Shown here in pieces: positions 43,216-54,528 of a stretch of 54,528 nt of DNA. This stretch comes from Welwitschia mirabilis. Taxonomy: Eukaryota; Gnetophyta; Gnetopsida; Welwitschiales. The notes below the pieces were generated by a model. That model did not search any database and was not told where the DNA came from. It saw only the letters and a list, made by a program, of their open reading frames with translations. The translations under genes and the position numbers were made by a program. How positions within the stretch are numbered: position 1 is the first letter of the stretch; each line of letters begins with the position of its first letter. The stretch covers positions 211,401,414 to 211,455,941 of the forward strand of contig JBOZIK010000001.1 of NCBI GenBank assembly GCA_051453625.1. Reading direction: 5' to 3'.

Positions 43216-46200
43216 GTTTCCTCTCCTTATTTTATTCCGATGTCGTTTCTTTCTCTTAAGAAAATTTATGGCATAATAGAATATTACATAAGGTTATTTA
43301 ATATGATTAGTACAATTTTTTTTGAATTGAAATTATTTTTACCATTTGACTCAAACCAAGATAAGGGAGAGATCTAAGGGATGTCTTTACATGCTTGGTT
43401 GATGCAGTTAACAATGGGAAATTTTAGTGAAGTGACGAGGGGTAATAAAAGTTGGATATCAATGATTTGTTATGCATTATTGGGTGATTTATGTAATTGT
43501 AATACGAATTATATATGAGTATAATCCTTTTTTTAGGATGAATTTTTTGATTCTCAATCCCATTTATGTTAGGTAGTCCTTCACATTAATTTTAAGGCTC
43601 ATTAAATATGTTCACCTTAAATTAATCTTACACATCGATTTTTCTAATTGATGTAGATTTTTGTTCATGGAAATTTATTTTGTGTATTTCCTAGACTAAT
43701 TATATTAGGTATTTTTAATAATTTTATTAAGTATATTCGCTTAGATTTAAATATAAAGTTTTATGTTCTCGTATTTATAAAATTTATTTTTTTGCAAATG
43801 ATAACATAAGTAAGGAATGTTATAACTCATTAAATATTTATTAAAATTTAATGAGATTTTTTTTGTAAGTCTAGTATTTATCTAATATTAAGATATTTAA
43901 AAAATTAGTTTTTTCAAGATTTAATCATTTGTTAAAATTATTTTATAAAAATAACTTCGAAAATAAACATAAAAAATAGTGAATTATTTTTAGATTTCAA
44001 AAGTAAAACTTAGTATAATTAATAATTTAGATTGTAGAGAAATAGATAATCTTTCTAAATAATCTTAAATCACTTAAAAAATTCAAATTATTTTAATAGT
44101 TAAGATCTTTTTAATCAAGAGTAGTAATATAATACCTCTAAAAATTTAAGCAATTTTTACACTTTAATTTTGACCTTAGAAAATATATTCTTAGATATCA
44201 AAACTTGATAGAGTTAATTTTTAAAAATTATATCATGAGCTAACTTTAAGAAAAAAATATGATAACTTAATTTTACCTTTATAGATAGTTAGTTATTAAT
44301 TTTTAATTACAAAGAGCCTGATAACCCCCAAAATATCTAATTAATTATACAAAATTTTTTTAATAAAATCATGCTAATTATTTCAAAGTTTAAAAAATAT
44401 AATAATTAAATTAATTTCATTGTATATCATTTTTATTAAATATTCTTTAATAAAACACAATTTATGCCTTTCTTATTATGGCCTTTGGTCTTGAATAGTA
44501 AGTGAATTTCTTATTTTAGTGTAATTTAAGCTTGACTAATTAGTTATTAAAGAAAGGTGTACTTTAATGTTATTTTACTTTTGTAATATTATTAATGATT
44601 CTCATTTTTATATAGATTCCTTCTCTTTTTCACTTACTTTTATGTTTATAAATATATCCAGGAATTTATGAGGGTTTTCATTTTTAGCAATTTAGTTAAC
44701 TTAATTAATCATTTTCATTTTTTTCTCTTTATTGATTTCATAGTTACATGAATTTTAGGTAATCATTATGTCTTGTATTTGTTTTTTTCTCCCCATTAAT
44801 CCTATTATAATGTTAGAAAGTGACTAGTTAAACTTAAAGAAAGGGGTTTAAGAAGACTACAGTTTCATGCATAAAATATTTTATTTTTTAAAAAGAACCT
44901 TAAGAGTATTATTGTGATTTATTTGGAAGTTACAATTATTAATGTAACATGAAAAGAATTTATTCACATTAGTTTTAATCACCCTTAATATATTATTCAA
45001 ATGCAATTATCTTTGCCAAATGAAGATTATCTAGGTTTTTCTTTCTTTCTATGTGTGATTGTATGTAATAAGACAAACCCAATCTAGTTAGATTTATTTT
45101 TTGAGGCAAACAATCAACTAAATTTTCAAATTAGTTAGGATTTTCATGCTTTTTATGGTGTATTGATTAAATGATTATTATATTAAGATAATCCTAATAA
45201 ATTTCATCCCCATACTTGGATTTTATTATTATAGGATTGCATTGTATTTTTCATATAATCCCTTCTAGAAGTAGATTTAGTTACCAATTTCCTATCTTAA
45301 CCATTTATGGACTTATTATGACTTAATTCCTAAGCCCTTGATGTTCAAGGATGGTATTGTACATACCATCTTGGAATGATTTAAGGAAGCAGGAGTTATT
45401 TGTAAGGATGTGTCCATCTCACTTATTTCTTGTCACCTTTTTGATGGGATATTGAAGTATCATCTAAGCTTATGGAGTTAATTATAGCTAACTTTGTTTA
45501 ATTTAGAACTCAAAGTAGAACCAACTCATGTCTAGATGGTAGCTGGATATCGAGTCAGAATTCCATTAATAGAAGATACAACCTCCTATTACATTGTTAG
45601 GAGTTATCCTAAACTTCTATCCATGTTTTTAGTAAAACAAGTTGACATCTCATCGATCATGTGTAGGATATTTCTATGTGATGAAAAAATAGGAAGAAAT
45701 ATAGGACACATAAGTAATATCACTATTGTTTGTAAATCAAAATAATTTCTACATAGAACATATTTGCAATGTTTGCTTTTCATAGGCATATACAATTATG
45801 CTAAACTATATGTAAAAGTTGATCTTAGATTTCACTAAGCATTTTAATTAATGTAAATCCAAAAATGTAGTACTTAACAAGAGTAATTTAAGTTGGGTTA
45901 TTACATAATGGCATTAGATCCCTAGGTTAACTTAGATTACATCTATGTTAATTAATTATAATTTTATAAAATTATAAATTTAATTATACCTATGATAATC
46001 CTAATGACTAAATAATTACAAAGTTAAATATATCTGTGACGATGACAAATCCTAAATGAATTATGAAATTAATTATAATCATGATAATTATAATTGCTAA
46101 ATGATCTTAGAAGGATAATTAATTTATAATCATGTCTTTAAAAACTCTAGTACCTTATAAATAAAAATTAAAATCATTTAGATAAATCAAAATTATTCTA

Positions 46201-46814
46201 ATAATTTAGAATTTATACCCATAGATACATGATCTTACATAATACCCTAGAAAGCTTGATCATTTTAAAAGGAACATAAATAAATAAATAAAACTAAGGG
46301 GATAAAACTTATAACCTTTTGAGAATAATTATATGTCCAATCTTATATAAGAGTACTTCCCAAACTTCCTAATTAGGTAATCATATAACCTTAAAGAATA
46401 ATTCTTATTATCAACTTGCAAATCTAATAAATATATTCATTTAAAAGAGAATATAGAGTTAATTAATTATTTAGTTTAAATTATGGAATAAACAAATACA
46501 TTAGTAATAACCTATATCTAATGATGATAATACCATCCTTATTGATAATATAATATTTATTCTATTTCAAATCCAATCTGTGTAATATTTTCCACTTCAT
46601 ATAAATGACTCACATTGTCAATTAAGTCTTGAGGATAATTTAGTTACACCAACTAATTAACATCAAGATAACTCAATGATTAATTAGCAACAAAATGATG
46701 GAAATTAACCTTTATTTAATCTTAACATAGAGGCCATAATGAATGGATTCATATAGTTTCTACTACAAATAGTAAGTTAAGATTAGAAACCAAAAGTAAA
46801 TAGTGGAAATAATC
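43216..46814. other. Very AT-rich intergenic DNA
   Basis: Over 3.5 kb of mostly A/T sequence. A 69-codon open frame at 45536-45745 has no recognisable domain. Around 46560-46810 the sequence may be the leader of the gypsy element that follows. Confidence 0.5.
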
Positions 46815-48480
46815 AACCTAATAAAGAAATAGATATGAGAAAATTGATTCAACCCTTTATTAAGTCGAATATACCAAAGATTGTAGTAGGTTTAAATCCA
46901 TATGAAATAGAAGCATGGTTAACTGGTGTTAAAAATAATATAGGAATCTTAGGTTGTAATAAATATAAAGAGACCTATCTAATTTTTTACATGTTATAAG
47001 GAGCAACTAGCTTATGATGAAAAATAGAAATGCAAAGTTAGGTAATGTGTAACTTTCAAGGCCATAATTTGAGCATACTTTTAAGAAAAACTATATCACC
47101 AAATTCTACATTTGTCAAAACGTTACTAAATTCTACAATCTAAACCAATCTCCTAATGTAACCATAGCATCTCATGAATCCAAGATTATGGAATTATTGA
47201 GATATGTGCTACATATGCATCTTCATAAAGAAGCCAAACAAAATCTCTTTATAGATAGTCTTTTTTCTTCTATTACTACTAAAGTACCCTTATTCCAACA
47301 TAGAAATTTAGCTAAGGCCACAACAAAAGCAAAGATAGCATATTAGAATTGGTGAAGAGAATAAGAAATTTAAAAAAAAAAAAATCCTCTTAAGAGTCCT
47401 AAATTTAAGATCAATCAATCACAAATGTCTCATCAGAATTAGAATTGAAATTTCAATAAGAATAACATCACTAACAATAACAATAAGAATAGGAATTCCA
47501 ACTGATATAAACATGCATCACTCAAGAGAAATTAGAATGCTCCTTCTTAGAGTCAGATGAGTAATTAACAATAAATATTCAACTTTAATAAAATTCCTAG
47601 CCACAATTAGTATCAAAATAAATCTAGTAATGGATTACAATGCTTCAATTATAAAGAAAATTAAAGAGTTAGAAAATGTCCATTACTTGTTAAAAAATAT
47701 TTCAAATAATAATTAGAAAATCCTCAAAGATCATAAACAATTTAGTAACCAATAGGACAGCTTCAAGTAGTTATAGATAATCTAGGGGTCCAATTTCAGA
47801 TCTTAGTTATAGAAGGTAAAACTTCACTTAGTAATAAAGCAGTAACTATTTTATTTGATTATGGAGTAAATCATTGCTTTATACCTCCTAGAGTTATCTT
47901 TAGAGAAAAATTATTATTGTTCTCCAATTGAGGAATGCATAGATCTTGTAAATAAGTCTATAGAAAAGGTTATTTAATAAGTTCAAAGGTGTACTTTATC
48001 CATAAGTGGGGGAATTTTTTAGATTTAACTAATTGTTATAAACTTAAGAAAATAGAAAATTGTTTTAGATATGAATTGATTAGTGCAAAATAAAGTAGTT
48101 ATAACTTATAAAAGGTACTAAGTAGAGATGATAAATCATGATCAAAGACTAATGTTTTAATATCATTTAAAATTAATTATAGTTAAATTAATTAAAGATA
48201 AACATATAAAGAGGAAAATTAAGAAGGTATCTTTAGTTTATATGCTTTGCTGAAAGCAAGCCAACATAAAGGAAGGATAAAATTTAGCAAAGAATACACT
48301 AATAATTCAGGAATATCTCAATGTATTTACCATAGAGTTAGTAGGAATGCCACTTCTTCAAGAAGTTGAGTTTTTCATTGATTTCATCCTAGGAACTCAA
48401 TCAATTTTCAAGGAGTCATTGTTATAATGCCAAATTGTATGTATTTATTAGGGTGTTTTGAGTAGTTTTATAGAACATTA
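46815..48480 (+). mobile_element. Old Ty3/gypsy retrotransposon remnant (gag, knuckle, protease, start of RT)
   Basis: Order on plus: a gag core with NPYEIEAWLTGVKNNIGILG (about 46890-46955; the ..EAE.WL..I...F..L.C motif) and a decayed ATSWW; a zinc knuckle at about 47637-47690 reading CFNYKEN, stop, RVRKCP; a retropepsin active site LFDYGVNHCFIPPRVI (about 47855-47905), where DSGASH is usual; and a segment entering RT, NVFTIELVGMPLLQEVEFFI with DFILGTQSIFKG (about 48315-48420). Both protease and knuckle have lost key residues. RT similarity stops about 48430 and unrelated sequence plus an LTR begin by 48631, so the rest of pol is missing or displaced by the next element. Confidence 0.75.
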
Positions 48481-48630
48481 AATAGGTTTAAACAGAGTTT
48501 CAACAATAATGAAGAGCTAATGCAATTATTACAAAAATATACAATCTTCATTACATTTGATAACATTTCAGGCAAATTACAATACTTTTCATCTGAAGAA
48601 GAAATACTATAATCAAAGATGTCTATTTGA

Positions 48631-49676
48631 TGTAAGAAATAATTTTAAGGGTCCATCATCCACTTAATCATCTAGACGACTGTATGGATGATAGAACTAA
48701 GAAAACTAACTAAGATGCTAGTTGCACCAAACTGAAAGCTGATGTGAACCTTATGTGATATGGCATCGTCTTCTGTATCATGCAGATAATCAGTGGTATG
48801 ACACCTAAAAATAACTAATGCACCAAACTCTACCTAACTTCTACAAAGTGTTACATGCCTCTTATGCCATGTTAGGGTTTCACTATATATGTTAAGGTTT
48901 TCTGTTTTTAGAGTCTTGTTTGTAATAAATACCTCCTCTACCCTTGACTTTGACTCTTCTTTGATACAAGAAATTATCATAACAAGAGATCAACGAACAG
49001 GAGATCCATCCATTATTGATGAGAGAAGTTTTTCTTAGTGTTGGGTTATGTTTCCTTCATTGAGATGCTGTTTTTTATAACATGGATGTTGGTTCTTTTT
49101 TAATCAAAACTTTGTTTTTCTTATATATTATCTTATGTACATCTTCCTTATGATTTATATTGAATATGATTTCGTGACAGCTTTATACTTAATATAGATC
49201 ACGAGGGCAACCTTTATTAAGGTTGAAACTATTAAAGTAGTTGTGTTACATTGCATTTTCATTTTATAGCATAATACTACATGTTTTTCATTTTCTGTTC
49301 AATGTGCCTGATAGCTTAGATTGATTAGGGTTTAGTGATAGTTTTCTTTGATTGATCTAGATTATATAAGAATAATTTTTGCGATAAAGGATTTTCTAAT
49401 CAAATAGGTATTTCATTTAGAGTAGTTTTGGCATTTCATTGCATAGTATATTTACTTTGCATTTTTTTTGTATTATTGTTTTTTAATCTACTTAAAATAA
49501 AATATAAAAATATTTTATTTGAAATCAATTCTCTTTCTTCTCGCTTGTGCCTTTGACGAATTACGACATTTGGATTCACTCCTATCTATACTAGTGTGTG
49601 CATTTTGAAATGTATTTGTGATTGATAAGATTTGATAAAGGATGTAAACAATTGCACAAATATGCATCACAACGTC
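48631..49676 (+). mobile_element. Probable 5' LTR of the Athila/Tat-like element
   Basis: Begins TGTAAGAAAT and ends just before a decayed Asp-tRNA-type primer site at 49678. It contains a TATA box (CACTATATATG, about 48891) and AATAAATA-type poly(A) words downstream (about 48932). No second LTR lies in the window, so the left boundary is inferred from the TG start and from where similarity of the older gypsy element ends. Confidence 0.55.
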
Positions 49677-49677
49677 T

Positions 49678-49695
49678 TAGCACTGTTACTAGGAA
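49678..49695 (+). other. Primer binding site (Asp tRNA type), decayed
   Basis: TAGCACTGTTACTAGGAA aligns without gaps to the Athila/Tat consensus site TGGCGCCGTTGCCGGGGA. Nearly all differences are G-to-A or C-to-T transitions. Position between an LTR and a gag leader supports it. Confidence 0.65.
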
Positions 49696-50402
49696 AGGCT
49701 GTAGGGAGTTTGAGATTATCATTGCTCAAATAAATAGTTTAGATTTCAATTTAGGTATTTGTCTACAGTAGTGCTGTATTTTTAAAGTAGAACCATAGGT
49801 TTTTCCTTCTATATTTTTCAATTTTCATTTGATAAATAACACCTTGTTGCCTACCTTGTCATCCAAATGACACACTAGGGGTAATGGTTGATAAAATTAG
49901 GACTTTTCTTTTTCATAAAAACCAGGATTTTTCTATCATCTCCTCTATTATCTAGATGACTTAGATGAACATCTATTAGTTTTCTTTCAATCAATTTTTC
50001 TGCAACTCCATTTTTTTATGTTTTTGTTTATGGGGTTTTTGTGTGAGTTGTCGTCCAGATATATTGTTTATACAACCACAAATACAACACTTAGAGAAAT
50101 AATATTGAGCATATAGAACATGGTACCTTAGGGTAAAAAGATAAAATATCATAAAGAACAAATGCTAATTGAAGACAACATCAGAGAAGGCTTAGTTAAC
50201 TACAAACTAAACCCACGTATGGGTACCCTGGGTATACAAGAAATTCCAAGAACTGAACAAGAAAATTTTTTGCGTTTACTCTTTTAAAATTTAATTTTTT
50301 AAAAGAAAATTTTACAAAAAAAACCTTGAAGCAAAAAGTCTTATTTCAATATCAAATTCTATGCAAAAACAAAAATAAGTATCTTCTTCAAATACCCCTA
50401 TC
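49696..50402 (+). other. Leader between primer site and gag
   Basis: Non-coding. The last 300 bp (from about 50090) are part of the 1.15-kb tandem duplication described for gag. Confidence 0.5.
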
Positions 50403-51237
50403 ATGATTGGAACCTCTAATGAAAACATAAATACAAATTCCAATGTCACATTTCAAGAATTAATTACAAATAAAAAGCATGAAATTCAAAATCCTTTTAA
50501 CCTACCTCTTGGTAACGATGTGGAGTTAAGAAATTTAAGTGCATATCCGATATTTACTAGAGAACATGATGAGGATCCAGTTCAATATTTAGCTGACATA
50601 GAACAATTAGTACTTACTTTAGAGAACATTAAAAAATTTATTAGTGATTGTACTTACATGGTAATCTTCCCTATTACACTTAAAGAAAAAGCAAAATTAT
50701 GGTTTAGAACTATTTCACACAAAAGTCTAAAAACATGAAACTAAGTCTAAGAAACCTTTATCAAAAGATTCATAAGTGAAAGTACAATGAAAAAAAGAAA
50801 AAAGAAAGTAATAAACATTCAACAAAAAACTAATGAAAATTATGCCACAAAATATGAATGATTTTTTATAGCAATACATTCTAATCCTGTTGATGCATTT
50901 TCTCAAGAAGAACTAATAGACTATTTCTACAGTGGATTAAACAGTCAAACTAAACAACTTGTATATTTTTCTTGTGATAGCAACTTAATGAACCTAAAAT
51001 TAGATAATGCGTGAAAGTTGTTGGAAGAAGTAGTAGAAATAAGTCAAACATAACCTAAACCAACATCTATAGAAAATCATATTGTAGGCCAAATCATAAA
51101 AGATCTTAAGGAAGTAAAACAAAAAAAGGAGGAAGTACAACATGAACTAATAAATGTAATCAAGTATTTCATGACCACTTTAGAAAAATATACATAAATG
51201 ATAATTGATGCAAAAGTAGCAACTAAAAAGAAAAATA
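50403..51237 (+). pseudogene. Athila/Tat-type gag, copy 1
   Basis: ATG at 50403 gives MIGTSNENINTNSN and then the gag core: FTREHDEDPVQYLADIEQLV, MVIFPITLKEKAKLWF, FIKRFISES (next frame), and FSQEELIDYFYSGLNSQTKQ. These match in order the retrotransposon gag fold of the Athila lineage (a D.H..L..F.......F..SL...A..W... helix set). The first 111 codons are open; a stop at 50736 and a shift follow. The tail (EVKQKKEEVQHELINVIKYF) is coiled-coil-like. Gag forms the particle that packages element RNA. Confidence 0.85.
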
Positions 51238-51556
51238 CGACACATGAAGAAACAATATTAAGCATATAGGGACATGGTAAATTAGAACTAAAAGATGAAA
51301 TATCAGAGAGAACAAATGCTAATTGAAGACAACATCAAAGAAGGCTTAGTTAACTATAAATTAAACCCAGGTACGTGTACCCTGGGTATGCAAGAAATTC
51401 CAAGAACTGAATAAGAAATTTTTTTTGCATTTACTATTTTAAAATTTAATTTTTCAAAAGAAAATTTTGCAAAAAAATCTTGAAGCAAAAAGTCTTATTT
51501 CAATATCAAATTCTATGCAAAAGCAAAAACCATTATCTTATTCAAATACCCCTATT

Positions 51557-52385
51557 ATGATTGGAATTTCTAATGAAAACATAAATACAAATTCCAATGC
51601 ACACTTGAAGAATTAATTGCAAATAAGAAGCATGAAATTTAAAATTCTTTTGGCCTACCTCTTTATAATGATGTCGAGTTAAGAAATTTAAGTGCATATC
51701 CGATATTTACTAAAGAACATGATGAGGATCCACTTCAACATTTAGCCGACATAGAAAAATTAGTACTTACTTTAGGAAATATTAAAAAATGTATTAGTAA
51801 TTATACTTACATGGTAGTCTTCCCTATCACACTTAGAGAAAAGCAAAATTATGGTTTAGAACTATTCCACACAAAAGTCTAAAAACATGGAACTAAGTCT
51901 AAGAAGCCTTTATCAAAGGATTAATGAGTGAAAGTTTAATGAGAAAAAGAGAAAAAAGAAGTAACAAACTTTCAACAAAAATCTAATGAGAATTATGCCA
52001 CAACATATGAACAATTTTTTGTATCAATACATTCTAATCTTGTTGATGCATTTTCTCAAGAAGAACTAATAGACTATTTCTACAGTGGATTAAATAGTTA
52101 AACTAAACAAATTGTAGATTTTTCTTGTGGTAGAAACTTAATGAACCTAACATTAGATAATGCATAAAAGTTGTTAGAAGTAGTAGTAGAAACAAGTCAA
52201 ACATGGCCTAAACCAACATCTCAAGAAAATCATATTGTAGGCCAAATCATAAAAGATCTTAAGGAAGTAAAATAAAAAAAGGAGGAAGTACAACATGAAC
52301 TAAGAATGTAATCAAGGATTTCATGACCACTTTAGAAAAATATACACAAATGATACTTGATCCAAAAGTAGCAACTAAATAGAAT
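51557..52385 (+). pseudogene. Athila/Tat-type gag, copy 2
   Basis: Starts at the matching ATG (51557). Relative to copy 1 it has one-base losses near 51597 and near 51840 and additional stops, but keeps YPIFTKEHDEDPLQHLADIE and AFSQEELIDYFYSGLN. Only this copy runs on into the downstream zinc-finger and protease sequence, so it is in the original position. Confidence 0.85.
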
Positions 52386-53300
52386 GTGGTTCTAACTTGT
52401 GATTTCTATGAAAATAATTATCATGTAATTAAAAAAAGTTCTTTATTACCAATATATAAAGAGAAAACTTATGAAGAAGTGTGTGCATTTAATTAGATTT
52501 TTTCAAACTTTAGAAATCAAAATCAAAATCAAAATCAAAATCAATAAAGAATGAATGATCAACCAAACTTTCAACCATTTGAGAACAAATGTAAAAGCCC
52601 AAAGTTTTAAATAAGTCATTCAAATTTCCAACCATTTGAAAATGGATTTAAGAATGCAAATTTTTAATAAAATAATTTAAGCTACTAATAGCTCTAATTT
52701 CATGTAAGTACATCAAACTTTTAACAAAATCAAAATGATTCACTTAAAGATTTAATAAATGAACTAAGAAAATCACAAGAAAAGACTAACACAAATATTG
52801 AAAATCTGTAAATGTTCTTCAACAAATAATGTTAGAAAACCAAAGACCATAAGGATCACTTGCATCTCAACCTTTTCCAAACCCTAATGAAGTAAAGAAA
52901 GATTGAAAAGTTGTCACAAGAAGTGGATATGACATAACACCTCCTAGATATGATGCTTTAACTTTCAAAAATAATATGAAAGATGAAGAAGAAGAGGAGG
53001 ATGTAGAAATTTTAGAAAAACATAACTTCCCTTCTTCTTTAAATGATAAGTTTACCAAGAAAAATTCTTTACAAGATAATAAAGAAAAGAATCTGGATAC
53101 CCCTTGGCTTCATAAATTAAACACAAATCCCATTTTTAATGATTATTTAAAAGCCTTAATATAAGATGTAAGCATAAAGTTACCTTTTTGAAAACTCTTG
53201 TAAGAAAATTGTAAATATTCTAAGTTTTGAAAAAAACCTAGTTAAGAGAAAACAAAAACGAACCCTACCTAGTAAAGTCTTCCTCTCTCAATCCATAACC
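52386..53300 (+). pseudogene. Gag-protease linker with decayed zinc finger and Asn/Gln repeat
   Basis: VVLTCDFYENNYHVIKKSS (about 52388) is where Athila elements carry a C-x2-C-G-x2-H-x4-C finger; only the first Cys and one His remain. Then KEKTYEEVCAFN, a short (AAATCA)n tract (about 52516-52546) coding Asn-Gln repeats, and at about 52900-53160 an acidic linker (VTRSGYDITPPRYDA, DEEEEEDVEILEKHN). The order is that of the Athila gag C-terminus. Several stops. Confidence 0.75.
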
Positions 53301-53314
53301 AACTTAGTTTTGCA

Positions 53315-53735
53315 AAAGGTCCAAAATTTAAAGATGCTGGGGTAGCAATAGTTGATATTACTTTAGAAGGAAATAAAAAAATTAAAAAAGCCTTAATTGC
53401 TATAGGAATAAGTGTTAATATCATTCCTCTTCACATTTGTCAAAGACTTGGTTTGGAAAGTAGAATTGAATCTAAACATATTATCTTAGAATTGGCTGAC
53501 ACTTCAGTTAAGAAACCTTTAGGAATAATAAAACACTTAGTGATTTAAATAGAAGAAGCTTTGTATTCAATAGATGTGGTTCTTATAGATGTTAAACATA
53601 ATATAAGTTATCCATTACTTCTAGGAAGAGCATTTTGTGCAACCATCCATTGTATTATTGATACACGTACTAAAATGATGGAGTGTCATTTAGGAATAAG
53701 AAATTTACCATTACAGTTTTTGATTCCACTAAAAA
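53315..53735 (+). pseudogene. Athila/Tat-type aspartic protease
   Basis: KDAGVAIVDITLEG, ALIAIGISVNIIPLHICQRL (the active site, where D-x-G-A-S-V-N is usual; here the Asp is replaced by Ala), ELADTSVKKPLGIIKHL, and YPLLLGRAFCATIHCIIDTR (the second, C-terminal I-L-G-R-x-F-L-A-T motif). An in-frame TAA lies at 53546. It would cleave the Gag-Pol polyprotein. Loss of the catalytic Asp and the stop make it inactive. Confidence 0.9.
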
Positions 53736-54073
53736 GGACATGGAAAATGAATGGAATTTAGAGGAAGAAATCAAATGAACACTATTTTGATAACATCGTC
53801 CACCTGAAGAGAGATGTTTAATGCTTCATGAGCCTACTTTATATGATGATTCAATTGATTCAACCTTGATGAATTCAAGTATGAACACCTTGGAACTGAC
53901 TGTTTTGATTAGAAGAATGATAAATAGAATTTGTAATCTAAGAAGAAGTTCAACATCTAAAAACAACTGAGAGTCTATTTTTTTAACTGGGTCATTCATG
54001 TCTGTTGTCTGGACAATGGTCAGAGACGACAGTTAACTCTAAGAATTCTATAATAGAAACTAAAAATTATAAC
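53736..54073 (+). other. Protease-RT linker
   Basis: No domain is recognised. It is the spacer normally present between protease and RT in this lineage, with stops in all frames. Confidence 0.5.
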
Positions 54074-54528
54074 TTAGAACTGAAACCTTTACCTACTAGT
54101 CTTAAAGACATCTTTTTGTTTAATGATCAAAAGAAACCCTTTATAATAAATGAACATCTTTCCCCTTAGAAAGAATCAACTTTAATCTTACTTCTGACTT
54201 CTAAGATTAATGTGTTTGCTTAGACTCTTAAGGATTTAGAAATCATTCTCTCTTTCATAGTTTAACATAAAATCTACCTTAAAGATAATGCAAAACTAAT
54301 TAGGCAACCCTAATGAAGACTAAATATAGACCTTAAAAAAGTTATTAAAGATAAAATTATTAAATTAATGGATGTTGGAATTATTTATGCTATATCTGAT
54401 AGTGAGTGCATTAGCTCTTTGACAGTAGCACCTTAAAAAGATGGGAAGTAGAGAATGTGTATTGATTTTAGAAAGCTTAATGAAGTAACAAAGAAAGATC
54501 ATTTCCTTTTATCTTTTCTTGACCAAAT
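54074..54528 (+). pseudogene. Athila/Tat-type reverse transcriptase, N-terminal part (runs off the window)
   Basis: ELKPLPTSLKDIFLFNDQKK (about 54077), IILSFIV, IYLKDNAKLIRQP, KVIKDKIIKLMDVGIIYAIS (about 54340-54400), SLTVAP, stop, KDGK, and MCIDFRKLNEVTKKDHFLLS (54455-54514). The order matches the gypsy RT start (LP.HL..AFL.., I.L.E.AKP.R, ..V.KLLDAGIIYPISDS.., V.PKKGG, R.CIDYR.LN..T.KDHFPLPF). Stops sit in several places where CAG or CGA codons are expected. The catalytic Y-x-D-D box lies beyond the window. Confidence 0.92.

Larger units (their letters stand above)
50085..52390 (+). repeat. 1.15-kb tandem duplication covering the gag domain
   Basis: 50101 onward matches 51254 onward at a constant offset of about 1153 bp through the leader, gag start, gag core and the Lys/Glu-rich tail. 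The unit boundary is near 51238. Copy 2 continues into the zinc-finger and protease region; copy 1 does not. Similarity is high (roughly nine bases in ten by eye). Confidence 0.9.

Noticed and set aside
45536-45745. 69-codon open frame in AT-rich DNA
   Set aside because: No similarity or context. The minus strand is equally open, so there is no evidence of coding.

Overview
The window is nuclear DNA of a land plant, almost certainly a seed plant. It is AT-rich and dominated by decayed transposable elements. It also holds remnants of typical plant nuclear genes: a cellulose synthase-like (Csl) gene, an AVT6-type amino acid transporter and RNA polymerase II subunit 2, all still split by GT..AG introns. 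The old, nested, heavily mutated repeats and sparse genes would suit a large repeat-rich genome such as a gymnosperm's, but that is a guess. About 4.9 kb is runs of N. I see no intact gene, no operon, and no rRNA or tRNA.

Layout. 1-6632: an LTR retroelement without a recognisable polymerase, with a 5' LTR cut by the window edge, a Met-tRNA-like primer site and a gapped 3' LTR. 6633-9640: unassigned DNA. 9640-14570 (minus): two rearranged copies of a coiled-coil gene fragment. 14913-16345: tandem 0.47 kb repeats. 17520-18721 (minus): an RPB2 pseudogene of at least six exons with an internal deletion. 19273-19533: a BED-finger-like ORF. 19665-19972: a GC-rich minisatellite with paired GGGCGACCG motifs. 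20575-22599 (plus): a Csl pseudogene. 23681-24907 (plus): an AVT6-like pseudogene. 26250-27010 (minus): a copia RNase H and polypurine-tract remnant. 31490-31925 (minus): a hAT-like transposase remnant. 32398-40294 (minus): a complete but dead LINE bounded by a 15-bp target-site duplication. 40310-46800: AT-rich DNA with one LTR-like promoter region. 46815-48600 (plus): an old Ty3/gypsy element. 48631-54528 (plus): an Athila/Tat-like Ty3/gypsy element (LTR, Asp-type primer site, duplicated gag, protease, start of RT) that runs off the window and appears to interrupt the older gypsy element.

The host-derived part (about 9.6-24.9 kb) packs partial, intron-bearing pieces of at least four unrelated genes in both orientations, with some pieces repeated kilobases apart. 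This resembles a patchwork produced by gene-fragment capture (Helitron or Pack-type) or by repeated segmental duplication. It is the part of the window most worth a second look. No working pathway can be inferred, because every recognised coding region carries stops or frameshifts.
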